DNA from: Bacteroidota bacterium
GTDB taxonomy: Bacteria; Bacteroidota; Bacteroidia; NS11-12g; UBA955
Direction: 5' to 3'
Assembly: GCA_027488835.1 (NCBI GenBank)
Contig: JAIYAW010000008.1
Span: 1 to 64,000, forward strand
DNA length: 64,000 nucleotides
The first letter of the stretch is position 1. Every line of letters starts with the position of its first letter. The notes under the pieces are model-generated. The model saw only the letters and a program-made list of their open reading frames with translations, did not search any database and was not told where the DNA came from. Shown in pieces: positions 8,595 through 17,635 of this stretch. The position numbers and the translations under genes were made by a program.

Positions 8595-10001
8595 GTGCTG
8601 TTTAACTCTGTAGAATTTTGGTTTTTCTTACCCATTGTATGGTTGGTCTATTTTGTATGGCCATTAAAATCTAGGTGGGTATGGTTGCTTTTTGCGAGTT
8701 ATTATTTTTACAGCTTTTGGAAACTGGAATTTGCAGGCTTGATGCTATTTACCAGTTTTTTAGACTGGTTTGCTGCCAAACAAATTGATAAATCAGATAT
8801 AAAGTGGAAACGATTATCGTGGCTATGGATTGCCATTTTAAGCGATATCGGTATGCTGTTTCTATTCAAGTATTTCAACTTTGCATTGGGCGATTCAAAT
8901 TTGGCGAAATCGATGTATCAAAGTCAGTGGACTGCTTGGATTATTGAATTGGGAAAATATACCATACCAGCGGGGATATCATTCTATACCTTTCAAAGTA
9001 TCAGTTACGTAGTTGATGTATACCGCGGAGACGAAACTCCCGAAAAGAGTTTGCCTAAGTTTTTGCTGTATGTATCGTTTTTTCCGCAATTGGTAGCTGG
9101 TCCAATTGAGCGTTTTGGGAAATTACACAGCCAACTTTTTACAAATTATTCTCCAAAGTGGGAGGATGTTAGAAATGGGTTGCGGTTGTTGATTTTTGGG
9201 TTGTTTCTGAAAGTTGCCATAGCCGATAATTTGGCTGGGGTGGTAGATGAGTTTTACGCCAATCCCTCAAAATACAATTTACTTTCCACTTGGGTGTCTG
9301 CGTTTTTGTTTACTTTCCAAGTTTACTTAGATTTTTTTGGATATTCGTTGTTGGCTCAAGGAGCAGCTTTGTTGTTTGGCATCCATTTAATGGACAATTT
9401 TAACAAACCATTTTTAGCAAAGAGTATCCCTGAATTTTGGCATAGGTGGCATATTTCTTTGAGCACTTGGTTTAGGGATTATGTATTTATTCCTGTTGGA
9501 GGAAATAAACGTGGGCCTGTAGTTTTAGCATTTGCTGTGATGTTGGTGTTTTTTACCAGCGGATTGTGGCATGGAGCAAACATTACCATGATTTACTTTG
9601 GGCTGAGCCAAGGATTCTTATATTTGTTTGATCGATTTATCTTTAAAAACATTCAAATTCAATCTGTTGTTTGGGAAAGATTTAAACAGGTAAAAACAGG
9701 CTTGTTTTTCATGATAACCTTGGTGTTTTTCAGGTCTGGAACGATTGAACAAGCCAAATTGGTTTACAAGCAAATGTTGGGTTCAAATTTGGGTATTGAA
9801 AATATACAAGTTGGATTATTGATTTGGTTATTTTTGATTGTTGGGGTAGTTCTCGACAACAATATCATGAAAGAACGGGCCGATTCCTGGTTGGGGAAAC
9901 TACCCACTTATGTCCGTTGGAGTTTGTATATTTTCTTCATTGGTAGCATAGCCATGTTTGGTGGCGCTGTAAATCATCCTTTTGTCTATTTTCAATTTTA
10001 G
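8595..10001 (+). CDS. MBOAT family O-acyltransferase (AlgI-like)
   Basis: A 468-residue polytopic inner-membrane protein of the family that passes acyl groups across the membrane for O-acetylation of a polysaccharide or cell-wall component. The start is GTG at 8595, giving the characteristic MLFNSVEFWFFLP opening. Signature motifs are AGPIERF, HRWHISLSTWFRDYVFIP and the catalytic His in SGLWHGAN (H326). The following gene begins 3 bases later and encodes a plausible periplasmic SGNH-like partner, as in alginate, cellulose and DltB systems. The acceptor is unknown, and no polysaccharide synthase is nearby. Confidence 0.92.
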   Translation: MLFNSVEFWFFLPIVWLVYFVWPLKSRWVWLLFASYYFYSFWKLEFAGLMLFTSFLDWFAAKQIDKSDIKWKRLSWLWIAILSDIGMLFLFKYFNFALGDSNLAKSMYQSQWTAWIIELGKYTIPAGISFYTFQSISYVVDVYRGDETPEKSLPKFLLYVSFFPQLVAGPIERFGKLHSQLFTNYSPKWEDVRNGLRLLIFGLFLKVAIADNLAGVVDEFYANPSKYNLLSTWVSAFLFTFQVYLDFFGYSLLAQGAALLFGIHLMDNFNKPFLAKSIPEFWHRWHISLSTWFRDYVFIPVGGNKRGPVVLAFAVMLVFFTSGLWHGANITMIYFGLSQGFLYLFDRFIFKNIQIQSVVWERFKQVKTGLFFMITLVFFRSGTIEQAKLVYKQMLGSNLGIENIQVGLLIWLFLIVGVVLDNNIMKERADSWLGKLPTYVRWSLYIFFIGSIAMFGGAVNHPFVYFQF

Positions 10002-10004
10002 AAC

Positions 10005-11189
10005 ATGAAAACAATCATTAAAAATGTGGTGAGTCGGTTAATCCTTGTATTGGTTATTTTGATTGGTTTTAATGTGCTTTATAAAAAGGAATTTTATGAT
10101 GCCGATGTACAAAAATATTCAAGGGTAAAAAGCAGAATCGACAGTGCCTTTCAATACGGTGATATAGTGTATTTGGGGGAAAGTAGCAATACCAGTTACA
10201 ATCCTTGGACAGATACTTTAAAAGAGAGTATTTCAGACTTTTTGCAATTGTATCTGCCGGGTAAAAGGATTGAAGCAGTAACGCATGAAAGTTACCATCC
10301 CGGGTTGTTTAGGCAGATGTTGAATTTACATCCCAACAACAGGGGTCTTTTTGAGTTTATGGCCATGCATCAGGATCAAACCATTGTTTTGGGTGTAAAT
10401 ATTCGAACTTGTGGGCCCACTGCGGTGTTCAGTGGCAATGAAGCCAGCAATCAGCAGGAAGCTTTGTTCTACAGCAAACGTCCCTCATTATTAACAAGGT
10501 TATTTATGAGTTTGAAGTATTACGACCATAGAGATGCTTTGGAAATGGAACGATTGAAGTTTCAGTGGTGGCGGTCGGTTGATATTTCTGGCAAAGGAAT
10601 GGATACTTTCCGCATTTCAAACAAGTATAAAACGGCAAAAAGGTGGATTGACGATTTGGCGTCGGATCAACGACCAGAATTGCCGGTTCAAGTAAAAAAT
10701 ATGGCCGATGCTTATGTAAAAGAATTTGCATTTTTACTAGACGACAACAACGTGAGGGTTCAAGATTTGAAAGAAATTGTGGAGATATGTAATAAATTAA
10801 GTGTGAATTTGATTTTCCATATTTTGCCTCCCAATATTCACCATACTGAGGGATTATTTGGAAATCAATTAAAACAATATTTGGATTATAATTATTGGTT
10901 TTTGAAAAAACGATTTGCGAATTGGGGAGTAACGGTGGTTGATAACTACAATTTACCTGAAGCCAATGAAAAAGTTTCTCGTTTTACCGATCAGTGGTAC
11001 CCAACGGAGCATTACGATGCTGCAGTAAGAAAGGCAATTGCAAAGTCATTGGTTCCTGTTATTGTGGAAGAAAAAAGCCAATTAAAGGATATTTTCCCTA
11101 AAAGGAACAACGAGCCCAACTTTAGCATCAAAATGCCCTATTCAGACAGTTTGATAGGTGTATGGAGACGATTGAAAAGGTTAAATTGA
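10005..11189 (+). CDS. SGNH-hydrolase-like partner of the MBOAT protein
   Basis: A 394-residue protein with one N-terminal membrane anchor (about 8-26), the rest presumably periplasmic. A GES motif (G58-E59-S60) follows a beta strand (DIVYL), as in SGNH blocks, and D329 and H336 in TDQWYPTEHYDA fit the late Asp-His pair. With the MBOAT gene 3 bases upstream, it probably takes the acyl group and transfers it to an extracytoplasmic acceptor. Its end overlaps the end of the convergent kinase gene by 9 bases. Fold and residue roles are inferred. Confidence 0.75.
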   Translation: MKTIIKNVVSRLILVLVILIGFNVLYKKEFYDADVQKYSRVKSRIDSAFQYGDIVYLGESSNTSYNPWTDTLKESISDFLQLYLPGKRIEAVTHESYHPGLFRQMLNLHPNNRGLFEFMAMHQDQTIVLGVNIRTCGPTAVFSGNEASNQQEALFYSKRPSLLTRLFMSLKYYDHRDALEMERLKFQWWRSVDISGKGMDTFRISNKYKTAKRWIDDLASDQRPELPVQVKNMADAYVKEFAFLLDDNNVRVQDLKEIVEICNKLSVNLIFHILPPNIHHTEGLFGNQLKQYLDYNYWFLKKRFANWGVTVVDNYNLPEANEKVSRFTDQWYPTEHYDAAVRKAIAKSLVPVIVEEKSQLKDIFPKRNNEPNFSIKMPYSDSLIGVWRRLKRLN

Positions 11190-14100
11190 TTTATTCAAAG
11201 GCCACGAAATTTTAACTATAGTGCCGTTGTCCTTTTCTGATTGAATTTCAAATTCGCCTGAAATAATATCCAACATTTTATATACCAAGGTATATCCAAT
11301 GCCATAACTCTGATATTCAATTGAATTCCGGTTAGATACAATCAATGTTCTGTTCCTGATTTTATCCAAAGTTTCATGATCCATTCCTTTTCCATTGTCT
11401 TGAATAATAATGCTTTCAGAATCATCATCGAGTATATAATTGATTACAATTTGGCCATTTTGAGTAAATCTATTTGCATTGCTTAAAATATTGGTAAGTA
11501 TAATATTTATAGCATCTCTATTGATTTTAATATTTGTATCCGCAAGGATATTATTTTGAAACTGATTGTTATTAATTATTAATCCAATTTCTAAAAACCC
11601 TTTAAGGTCTTCAATCAATTTGTACAGATTTACATCAGAAATCCCTTCTGAAATAGGACTGCTAGTATTGATATAGTTTAAAATATTTGAACACAATACT
11701 TCCAATCGCTTGGTGGAGTTGATAATTTGATTAAATTGTACCAATACATCGTTTTTTTGTATGTTTTCATGGTTTCCATGAATCATATCTCCAATGATAT
11801 TGATGTATTTTATGGGAGCAAAAATATCGTGGTTGATAATGCTAATAAAAGTAGTATTTTCATTATTTAAGTTAGTTAATTGATTGATTTTATTCATTAA
11901 CTGCAGGTTAATTTCTTGAATTTCCTGTGTTTTTTCTTGAATGATTTTTTCAAGATTTTTGTTTTTGTTTTTTATTCTAAAAGTTCTGAATCTAGATACC
12001 AAATTGGAAAGTACAAGAAGAATAAAAATACTCAGAATAATATAATTGGCTTTTAAATACCAAGGATATTCTTTTTCAATGACTAATCTTTTAAAAATGT
12101 GTTTTTCTCCATTTGACAGAATGGTGTATATTTCCAATGACTTGGAACCATTAAATTGAACAGGTAACTTAAAATTATGAATTTCTGAATAATTAATATG
12201 TTTTGTGGAATCATTAAAGTTAATGTATAAGTTTAGGTTTCTGCGGTTATACCAATGTACAACACTAAAATCAAAAGTTAATTCTTCAACGTTACTGGTT
12301 AGATTTATTTGGTTTCTGTTTATTTTAATTTCCTTGTTTAAATAGGTAATTTTGTCAATTTGCAATCGAAACTTTCTTGAGTTTTCAGGAATTGAATTTG
12401 GTTTGAAATATACAATTCCTTTTAGGGAAGGAAATGAAATCATGGTATCGCCGTAGGTAAGAAAACTTGGCGATGCGCCTCCGTTAAATTCATCTGTTAA
12501 TAAACCGTCATCGGTATCAAAATATTCAGGTTCTGGAAGAAATTTTTTGTATTTAATAGCATTTTTAAAACTATAGGCTGAAAAGCGCAACATTCCTTTA
12601 TTCGTTGCCATCCAAATACACCCTTTTTTATCCGTGTAAAATCCATGCGAATATTTAATTGCACCAATTTCATCAGAAGGTAAAATTGTGTATTTAAATG
12701 AAATGGAGTCAATTTTTATCACACCCAATCCGTAAATTGTTAAATAATATTCATTATTGTATTTCTGAATATTTCTAAGCGGTACTGATTTATCAATTTT
12801 ATGAATTATTTTATTTTTGATTGGGTTATAAATGGTTAATCCAGCTGTGCTGCCAATCCAAAAATTGCCATTCACTATCTTGACAGTGTTTATGTTTAAA
12901 TACCCTAAATCACCTTCATATATTTTTGATGTTTTATTATTTTCAGGATTAAATTCTGAAATAAATGTATTCCCAATAATATAAATTTTATGTTTGTAAA
13001 TTAAAAAATTGGCGTAAGAATTAGTTGTTGTTTTTAACAGTATTTGGCTCTTATGTGTTTTGAGATTATAAGTAAATATCTTTTCAGGGGAAGATGTAAT
13101 AATAGTTGAGGGTTTCGTAAAAATATAATTGTTATTTATCCATTGGTTTTTAAATAATTCGGATTGTTTATGATTGTCCGAAATTGATCCTCCGTTAGTG
13201 AGAATATCGCCATTTAAATCTGGAATCTGTATATAATAATTGCTCTTGTGTATTTTGTTCAAATTGAATTTCGTAGAAAATTTTGATTTGGATAATATGA
13301 GTAGGCCGTCAGATTCAGACCCTAGAAAAAGTTTATCTAATTCTGGCACATAGAGTCCATTTTGAAAACTTAATTCTACAGGCAATTCTTCGGTAATGAG
13401 TTTCCAATTGTAGATGTTTTCATATTTATTATACAACAAGATCCAGGCATTTTTATGGCTCACTAAAATAGGAGTTTCATTGGGATGATTGATTAATTTA
13501 TAACTTCTTATGTTAAAGCCCGATTTTGGGAATGATAAAATTTTAGCCTTATTTTTACTCAACATTGTTTTTACACTGCCATCTTTTAAATGCGCAAAAA
13601 TATTTTTATCAACGATTATATATTCTAATAATTTATGGTTTTCTATAGAATCGATTTTTTTGTACTTTAAATCTGATGAATTTAATTCATATACAATGGA
13701 ATAGCTAGATTCATTAGTTTGAGTAAAATAAACGGTGCTTTTGTTAATTGGAATAACCTTGGTTGTGAAAAAAAAGGTTTTGAATGTACTTAGTTTTACA
13801 ATTTTTTTAAAATCTTTCAAAGGCAATTGTAAAAATTTGTAATTCCAAGTAAAATCTCTTTGAGATGAGTCTTTAATATAAAATGAGAATTTCTCTTTAT
13901 TTATTTCATACACATTTCCATCGGCAAATAAGATGAGTTTTTTATTTTCAGTAGTTTTGAAAAAACTTACACAGCGACTATTGTTTGGAGATTTTAATTT
14001 TTTAATCTCTATCCCGTTAAAATTAAAAATACCAGTGGGTGTGGCAATCCATAATATTTTATCGTCATCAAAAAATAAATGAGTTACAATGTTTTGATCA

Positions 14101-14222
14101 AATTTACTGTTGAATTTATTGATGGTTTTTTGAAAATAGTCGTCGTTTTTTTGACCAATAAGATTATTTATCAGCAATAAGCTGAAGATAGATAAAATAA
14201 ATGTTAACTTTTTAAATTTCAA
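11181..14222 (-). CDS. Propeller-type sensor histidine kinase
   Basis: A 1013-residue sensor with a signal peptide (1-23), a large extracytoplasmic region of beta-propeller repeats (about 30-610), a Y_Y_Y-like beta domain (about 625-725), one membrane helix (about 732-755), a coiled coil (about 758-795), a dimerisation helix with the H-box NHDIFAPIKYI (His near 798), and an ATPase domain with N-box NILSNANRF, G1 DNGKGM and G2 YGIGYTLVYKM. It resembles hybrid two-component systems but has no receiver of its own. The start is TTG at 14222, overlapping the stop of the upstream response regulator gene by 3 bases, so the two are coupled. The ligand is unknown. Confidence 0.88.
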   Translation of the reverse strand: MKFKKLTFILSIFSLLLINNLIGQKNDDYFQKTINKFNSKFDQNIVTHLFFDDDKILWIATPTGIFNFNGIEIKKLKSPNNSRCVSFFKTTENKKLILFADGNVYEINKEKFSFYIKDSSQRDFTWNYKFLQLPLKDFKKIVKLSTFKTFFFTTKVIPINKSTVYFTQTNESSYSIVYELNSSDLKYKKIDSIENHKLLEYIIVDKNIFAHLKDGSVKTMLSKNKAKILSFPKSGFNIRSYKLINHPNETPILVSHKNAWILLYNKYENIYNWKLITEELPVELSFQNGLYVPELDKLFLGSESDGLLILSKSKFSTKFNLNKIHKSNYYIQIPDLNGDILTNGGSISDNHKQSELFKNQWINNNYIFTKPSTIITSSPEKIFTYNLKTHKSQILLKTTTNSYANFLIYKHKIYIIGNTFISEFNPENNKTSKIYEGDLGYLNINTVKIVNGNFWIGSTAGLTIYNPIKNKIIHKIDKSVPLRNIQKYNNEYYLTIYGLGVIKIDSISFKYTILPSDEIGAIKYSHGFYTDKKGCIWMATNKGMLRFSAYSFKNAIKYKKFLPEPEYFDTDDGLLTDEFNGGASPSFLTYGDTMISFPSLKGIVYFKPNSIPENSRKFRLQIDKITYLNKEIKINRNQINLTSNVEELTFDFSVVHWYNRRNLNLYINFNDSTKHINYSEIHNFKLPVQFNGSKSLEIYTILSNGEKHIFKRLVIEKEYPWYLKANYIILSIFILLVLSNLVSRFRTFRIKNKNKNLEKIIQEKTQEIQEINLQLMNKINQLTNLNNENTTFISIINHDIFAPIKYINIIGDMIHGNHENIQKNDVLVQFNQIINSTKRLEVLCSNILNYINTSSPISEGISDVNLYKLIEDLKGFLEIGLIINNNQFQNNILADTNIKINRDAINIILTNILSNANRFTQNGQIVINYILDDDSESIIIQDNGKGMDHETLDKIRNRTLIVSNRNSIEYQSYGIGYTLVYKMLDIISGEFEIQSEKDNGTIVKISWPLNKSI

Positions 14223-14809
14223 TTGTATAGTTGTATCAATTCTACAATGTTTGATACTTGTAGCTTTTCAAAAATACGATTTTTCACTGTTGATATGGTA
14301 TTGCTTTTAACTAAAAGTTCTTTTGCAATGTTTTGTGTGTTTTTTCCTTCTAATATTAATTTGAGTACTTCTTGTTCTCTTTTGCTTAACCGGCTTTTTT
14401 TTGTTTTGCTTTCAACCAATGTCTTTTCATTTGATTGAATAAATTGTTCAAGCTTGTTTGTGATTTCAGATTCAGCTAGTTTTTTTTCGCAAAATGAAAT
14501 AGCTGCATGCTTTTTTAATATGTGATCAAACATGATTTTAGGGTGCATCGTGAAAATCATGATTTTCAATTCAGGGAATTCTAAAATTATTTCGTCTAAG
14601 ATATTTAAGCTCGACCCTTCTGGAAAACTCACATCCAATATCAAATGTGTAGGTTTGTTTTCTCTGATTTGTAATACAAGAGTATTTAAATTTAAACATT
14701 CGAATACATTATGTACTTTTAATTTATAAGAAAGAATCATTTTAATGCCACTTAATATGATACTGTGGTCATCGGCAATCAGAATTCTTGTTTTTGAGGT
14801 ATTTGGCAT
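14219..14809 (-). CDS. LuxR-type response regulator
   Basis: A 196-residue DNA-binding regulator. The receiver domain (about 7-125) has the acidic pair DDH (13-15), the phospho-acceptor D59 in LILDVSF, a Thr in IFTMHP and a Lys in CEKK. A GerE/LuxR helix-turn-helix follows (about 138-196, SKREQEVLKLILEGKNTQNI). It precedes and overlaps the sensor kinase gene, so the two form a two-component pair. An exact -7 box lies 7 bases upstream. Target genes are unknown. Confidence 0.93.
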   Translation of the reverse strand: MPNTSKTRILIADDHSIILSGIKMILSYKLKVHNVFECLNLNTLVLQIRENKPTHLILDVSFPEGSSLNILDEIILEFPELKIMIFTMHPKIMFDHILKKHAAISFCEKKLAESEITNKLEQFIQSNEKTLVESKTKKSRLSKREQEVLKLILEGKNTQNIAKELLVKSNTISTVKNRIFEKLQVSNIVELIQLYN

Positions 14810-14816
14810 TGAACTT

Positions 14817-14824
14817 CAAAGTTA
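14817..14824 (-). promoter_or_regulatory. -7 box of the regulator-kinase operon
   Basis: TAACTTTG on the minus strand, an exact TANNTTTG match, lies 7 bases before the response regulator ATG at 14809. Confidence 0.6.
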
Positions 14825-14846
14825 TTTTTAAAACCATTCAAATAAC

Positions 14847-14862
14847 GTAGATAAATATCTAC
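14847..14862. repeat. Short inverted repeat between receptor and regulator genes
   Basis: GTAGATA and TATCTAC flank a 2-base centre, about 23 bases upstream of the regulator's -7 box. The placement fits an operator for autoregulation or a weak terminator for the receptor gene. The sequence alone does not decide which. Confidence 0.35.
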
Positions 14863-14920
14863 AATTGAGGAAGTGTTAATTTGTGAAAGAAGTTTTACAC
14901 GTGAAAAACAATTGAAGAAA

Positions 14921-17413
14921 CTAGAAGGTATAACCTACCGAAAAGTTGAAATTTCTGCTGGCTGAAGGGAATAAGTAAACTTCTTGAATTACATTTCTAT
15001 TGCCATTCATATATCCCCAGGTATATCCATTGTTCGCATAGTATTTATTGAACAAATTATTTATTTGAAGTTTAATATTTATTGAACTTTTACGAGATAT
15101 AGCGTGGTTGTAATTAATCATTAATTCAGAGAAGTTGTAATCGTTGAGTTTTCTAGTTTCATCACCAGTATTATCTAAATATTGTTTTCCAATAAATTTA
15201 GTAACCAAACGGAAGCTTAAATTACTTTTTGTGGTACTTACTCTTTTATGGTCTGAATAAACTGTATTCCAAAAATATACAGTATAGTTAAAACCTAATG
15301 AACTCACATAGTTTGGAGAATAAGAGATTGGTGCATTGCGGAAGTTTGAATCTACTTTTTCGTATGTGGCATAGTCTAACCAACTTGCAGGTGCATTTTC
15401 AATAATATTTTTACTCAAAGCAATATTTCCTATGAGTCTGAGTTCATGGCTAAACTTACCGAAGTATTTTTTTATATGGTCAAAGATCAAAGCGCTTCCC
15501 TCTATTTCTATTCCCGTTCTATAACTTTTCGGCACATTCACCCTCAACGCAGATCCAACATCGTTTAAATCTCCGGATAAAACGAGTTGGTTTCTGTAGT
15601 CCATGTAATACCCATTTAAGTTCATTGTGAATATTGAACTATATTTTTGTTCGCTATCATTCGTATAGTTATAATTTCTCTTAAATAGAATGGCAAATTG
15701 ATACCCCAATTCATAGTCTATGAGTTGTTCAGGTTTGGGAGTTTTTATTACGTTGTTGTCTGTGAAATCTGTTCTTGCAGGTTCTTTATATCCCATTCCA
15801 ATACTTCCGTCCAATGTTCCTTGTAATAAGAAATTTTCTGAAAATTGTATGGTTGGATTTTTGAAATTGAAACCACCTTTGGGATTAAAAAATGTAAAAT
15901 TGGAATTGAAGTTAATGGGTTGTAAGGCGTTTTCTGTTCCATTGCCATTATATAAGACTTTTCTCCCTTGCAAATCCAAATAGTAATTGAACATACTTGA
16001 AGAAGCATGATTGTATTTTAAAAATACGCTGATGTCTGTTTTGTAAGACGTATTTTGATAGTATTTGTTTGGTAGATTTTGTTTGATATATAAGGGAGTA
16101 GCAGAATAAACCGTATCTACAATACCATAATGTTGTCCAATATATTTGTTTGCGGCAACTCCGGCAGTAAAAAATGATTTTTCTGTTTCAAATGAATAAT
16201 TTATGTTAACTCCAATTAAGTCATTGTTTAACCATCTTTGTCTTGTTAAATTGCTATTGGACATAGATATTGTTAACGTGTCGGGGATGGTAATGTTTGG
16301 TAAACCATAATTAGAAAGTTTGTCATTATATCTATATTCTGCGTAATATCCCTCGCCATGTGTGTAGTATAAAGTGGAGTTGAAATTAGATTTATTATTG
16401 AGTTTTTTATTCAGATAAAGATGAACATGGTTTTGCTGGTAATTGTCGGTTTGGTTGGAATATTGATAATAGTTAAACTTATCTGGATTGCTGTTAAATA
16501 AGTTTAAGCTATCAGCCGAATTTTGATAGGTAAATCCAATTCCTGCATTTCGAATATAATGATCCCATAGAGCAGTGCTATCGGAAGTTGTGTTTTTGCG
16601 GTTTGGGTTTCCTAAGTTATATTTTTCAATGGGAATACCGTACCATGCTTGATATGTTTTTTGTGTCCCTCCAAAAGCCAAAAGTTTCACAGAAAAAGTG
16701 GGTGTATAGTAACTTGCTGAAGTCAAATATCCCAGTAAATCAGAACTTGCTCGGTCAATAAATCCATCAGATTGTATATACGAAACTCGGCTATTGAATT
16801 TTAGTTGTTTTTTGTTCTTTAATTGAATACTATTTCCAATTTGTGCGGTGAATTTGAGAGAATTAAAGCTTCCATAACTCAAATTGACTTTTGATTCTGT
16901 ACTTTCATCCGTTTGTACATGCAAACTTGCACCAAAAGCACCTGCACCTGATAAACTTGTGCCAATTCCTCTTTGAAGGGTTATAGAACTTGCTGAACTT
17001 ACCAAATCGGGCATGTTTACCCAGAAAGTGCCCTGACTTTCGGCGTCGTTAATGGGTACCCCGTTCACTGTAACATTGGTTCTTGTTGCGTCGCTACCTC
17101 TCACCCTAATTCCTGTATATCCAATCCCATTTCCTGCGTCTGATGTTGTAATAACATTGGGCAATTGCTGTAATAAAATAGGGATATCTCTGCCCGTATT
17201 ACCCGAAGATAATTCTCTTTTCCCAATAATCGTGTTGTTGGTGCTGTTTTGTTTGATTTGGTTGGTTTTGATAAGAACCTCTTCTATTGATTGGAAGTTT
17301 TCAGACTTACTGGTGTCAATATTATTCTTGACTTTTGATGCATCTTTTTGTGCAAATCCAGATTGTGCAGTTGCAAGAATTGCGAAAAATAAAAGGAGAT
17401 TTTTGTTTGGCAT
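14921..17413 (-). CDS. TonB-dependent outer membrane receptor, probable thiamine transporter
   Basis: An 830-residue outer-membrane receptor. It has a signal peptide (to about residue 22), a plug domain (about 60-165, with IRVRGSDATRTNVTVNGVP and RGIGTSLSGAGAFG) and a 22-strand-type barrel ending NFSVGYTF with the expected terminal Phe. No carboxypeptidase-like N-terminal domain is present. The 5' leader carries a TPP riboswitch, so expression should fall when thiamine is plentiful. This fits the riboswitch-controlled receptors earlier proposed as thiamine transporters in Bacteroidetes. No thiamine biosynthesis gene is present in the window. Transport of thiamine or a precursor is inferred from regulation. 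Confidence 0.9.
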   Translation of the reverse strand: MPNKNLLLFFAILATAQSGFAQKDASKVKNNIDTSKSENFQSIEEVLIKTNQIKQNSTNNTIIGKRELSSGNTGRDIPILLQQLPNVITTSDAGNGIGYTGIRVRGSDATRTNVTVNGVPINDAESQGTFWVNMPDLVSSASSITLQRGIGTSLSGAGAFGASLHVQTDESTESKVNLSYGSFNSLKFTAQIGNSIQLKNKKQLKFNSRVSYIQSDGFIDRASSDLLGYLTSASYYTPTFSVKLLAFGGTQKTYQAWYGIPIEKYNLGNPNRKNTTSDSTALWDHYIRNAGIGFTYQNSADSLNLFNSNPDKFNYYQYSNQTDNYQQNHVHLYLNKKLNNKSNFNSTLYYTHGEGYYAEYRYNDKLSNYGLPNITIPDTLTISMSNSNLTRQRWLNNDLIGVNINYSFETEKSFFTAGVAANKYIGQHYGIVDTVYSATPLYIKQNLPNKYYQNTSYKTDISVFLKYNHASSSMFNYYLDLQGRKVLYNGNGTENALQPINFNSNFTFFNPKGGFNFKNPTIQFSENFLLQGTLDGSIGMGYKEPARTDFTDNNVIKTPKPEQLIDYELGYQFAILFKRNYNYTNDSEQKYSSIFTMNLNGYYMDYRNQLVLSGDLNDVGSALRVNVPKSYRTGIEIEGSALIFDHIKKYFGKFSHELRLIGNIALSKNIIENAPASWLDYATYEKVDSNFRNAPISYSPNYVSSLGFNYTVYFWNTVYSDHKRVSTTKSNLSFRLVTKFIGKQYLDNTGDETRKLNDYNFSELMINYNHAISRKSSINIKLQINNLFNKYYANNGYTWGYMNGNRNVIQEVYLFPSASRNFNFSVGYTF

Positions 17414-17464
17414 ATTGTTTCGGCTGTTTTGTTTTCATCCGAGACACATCAAGTAATACTTGAT

Positions 17465-17535
17465 CATTTCCCTTCGCAGGCATTATCCTGAGCAGGTTAG
17501 CGGGTATAATCTCAGCACTCTATAGAGGCACCCCG
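17465..17535 (-). promoter_or_regulatory. TPP riboswitch (THI element)
   Basis: On the minus strand the segment has the conserved THI parts in order: CGGGGTGC, a short variable stem, GCTGAGATTATACCC, ACCTGCTCAGGATAATGCC, then GCGAAGGGAA. These are the thiamine-pyrimidine and diphosphate-binding cores. It lies about 50 bases before the receptor start codon. An inverted repeat (ATCAAG, TATT-type spacer, CTTGAT) directly after it could serve in expression switching. Confidence 0.96.
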
Positions 17536-17544
17536 AATGAAATA

Positions 17545-17552
17545 CAAATTTA
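17545..17552 (-). promoter_or_regulatory. Promoter of the TPP riboswitch leader
   Basis: TAAATTTG on the minus strand, with TTG at 17575-17577 and 22 bases between: a full Bacteroidota promoter. It ends 9 bases before the riboswitch 5' end. It lies inside the extended frame of the divergent peptidase, which argues against a peptidase start at 17537. Confidence 0.7.
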
Positions 17553-17635
17553 ATGGAATAATATTTACCTTATGCAATTTATTTTTTAAATCGACTTTTA
17601 TGTGGTTGCTTTGTGTTATAATGATATTTGCATCA

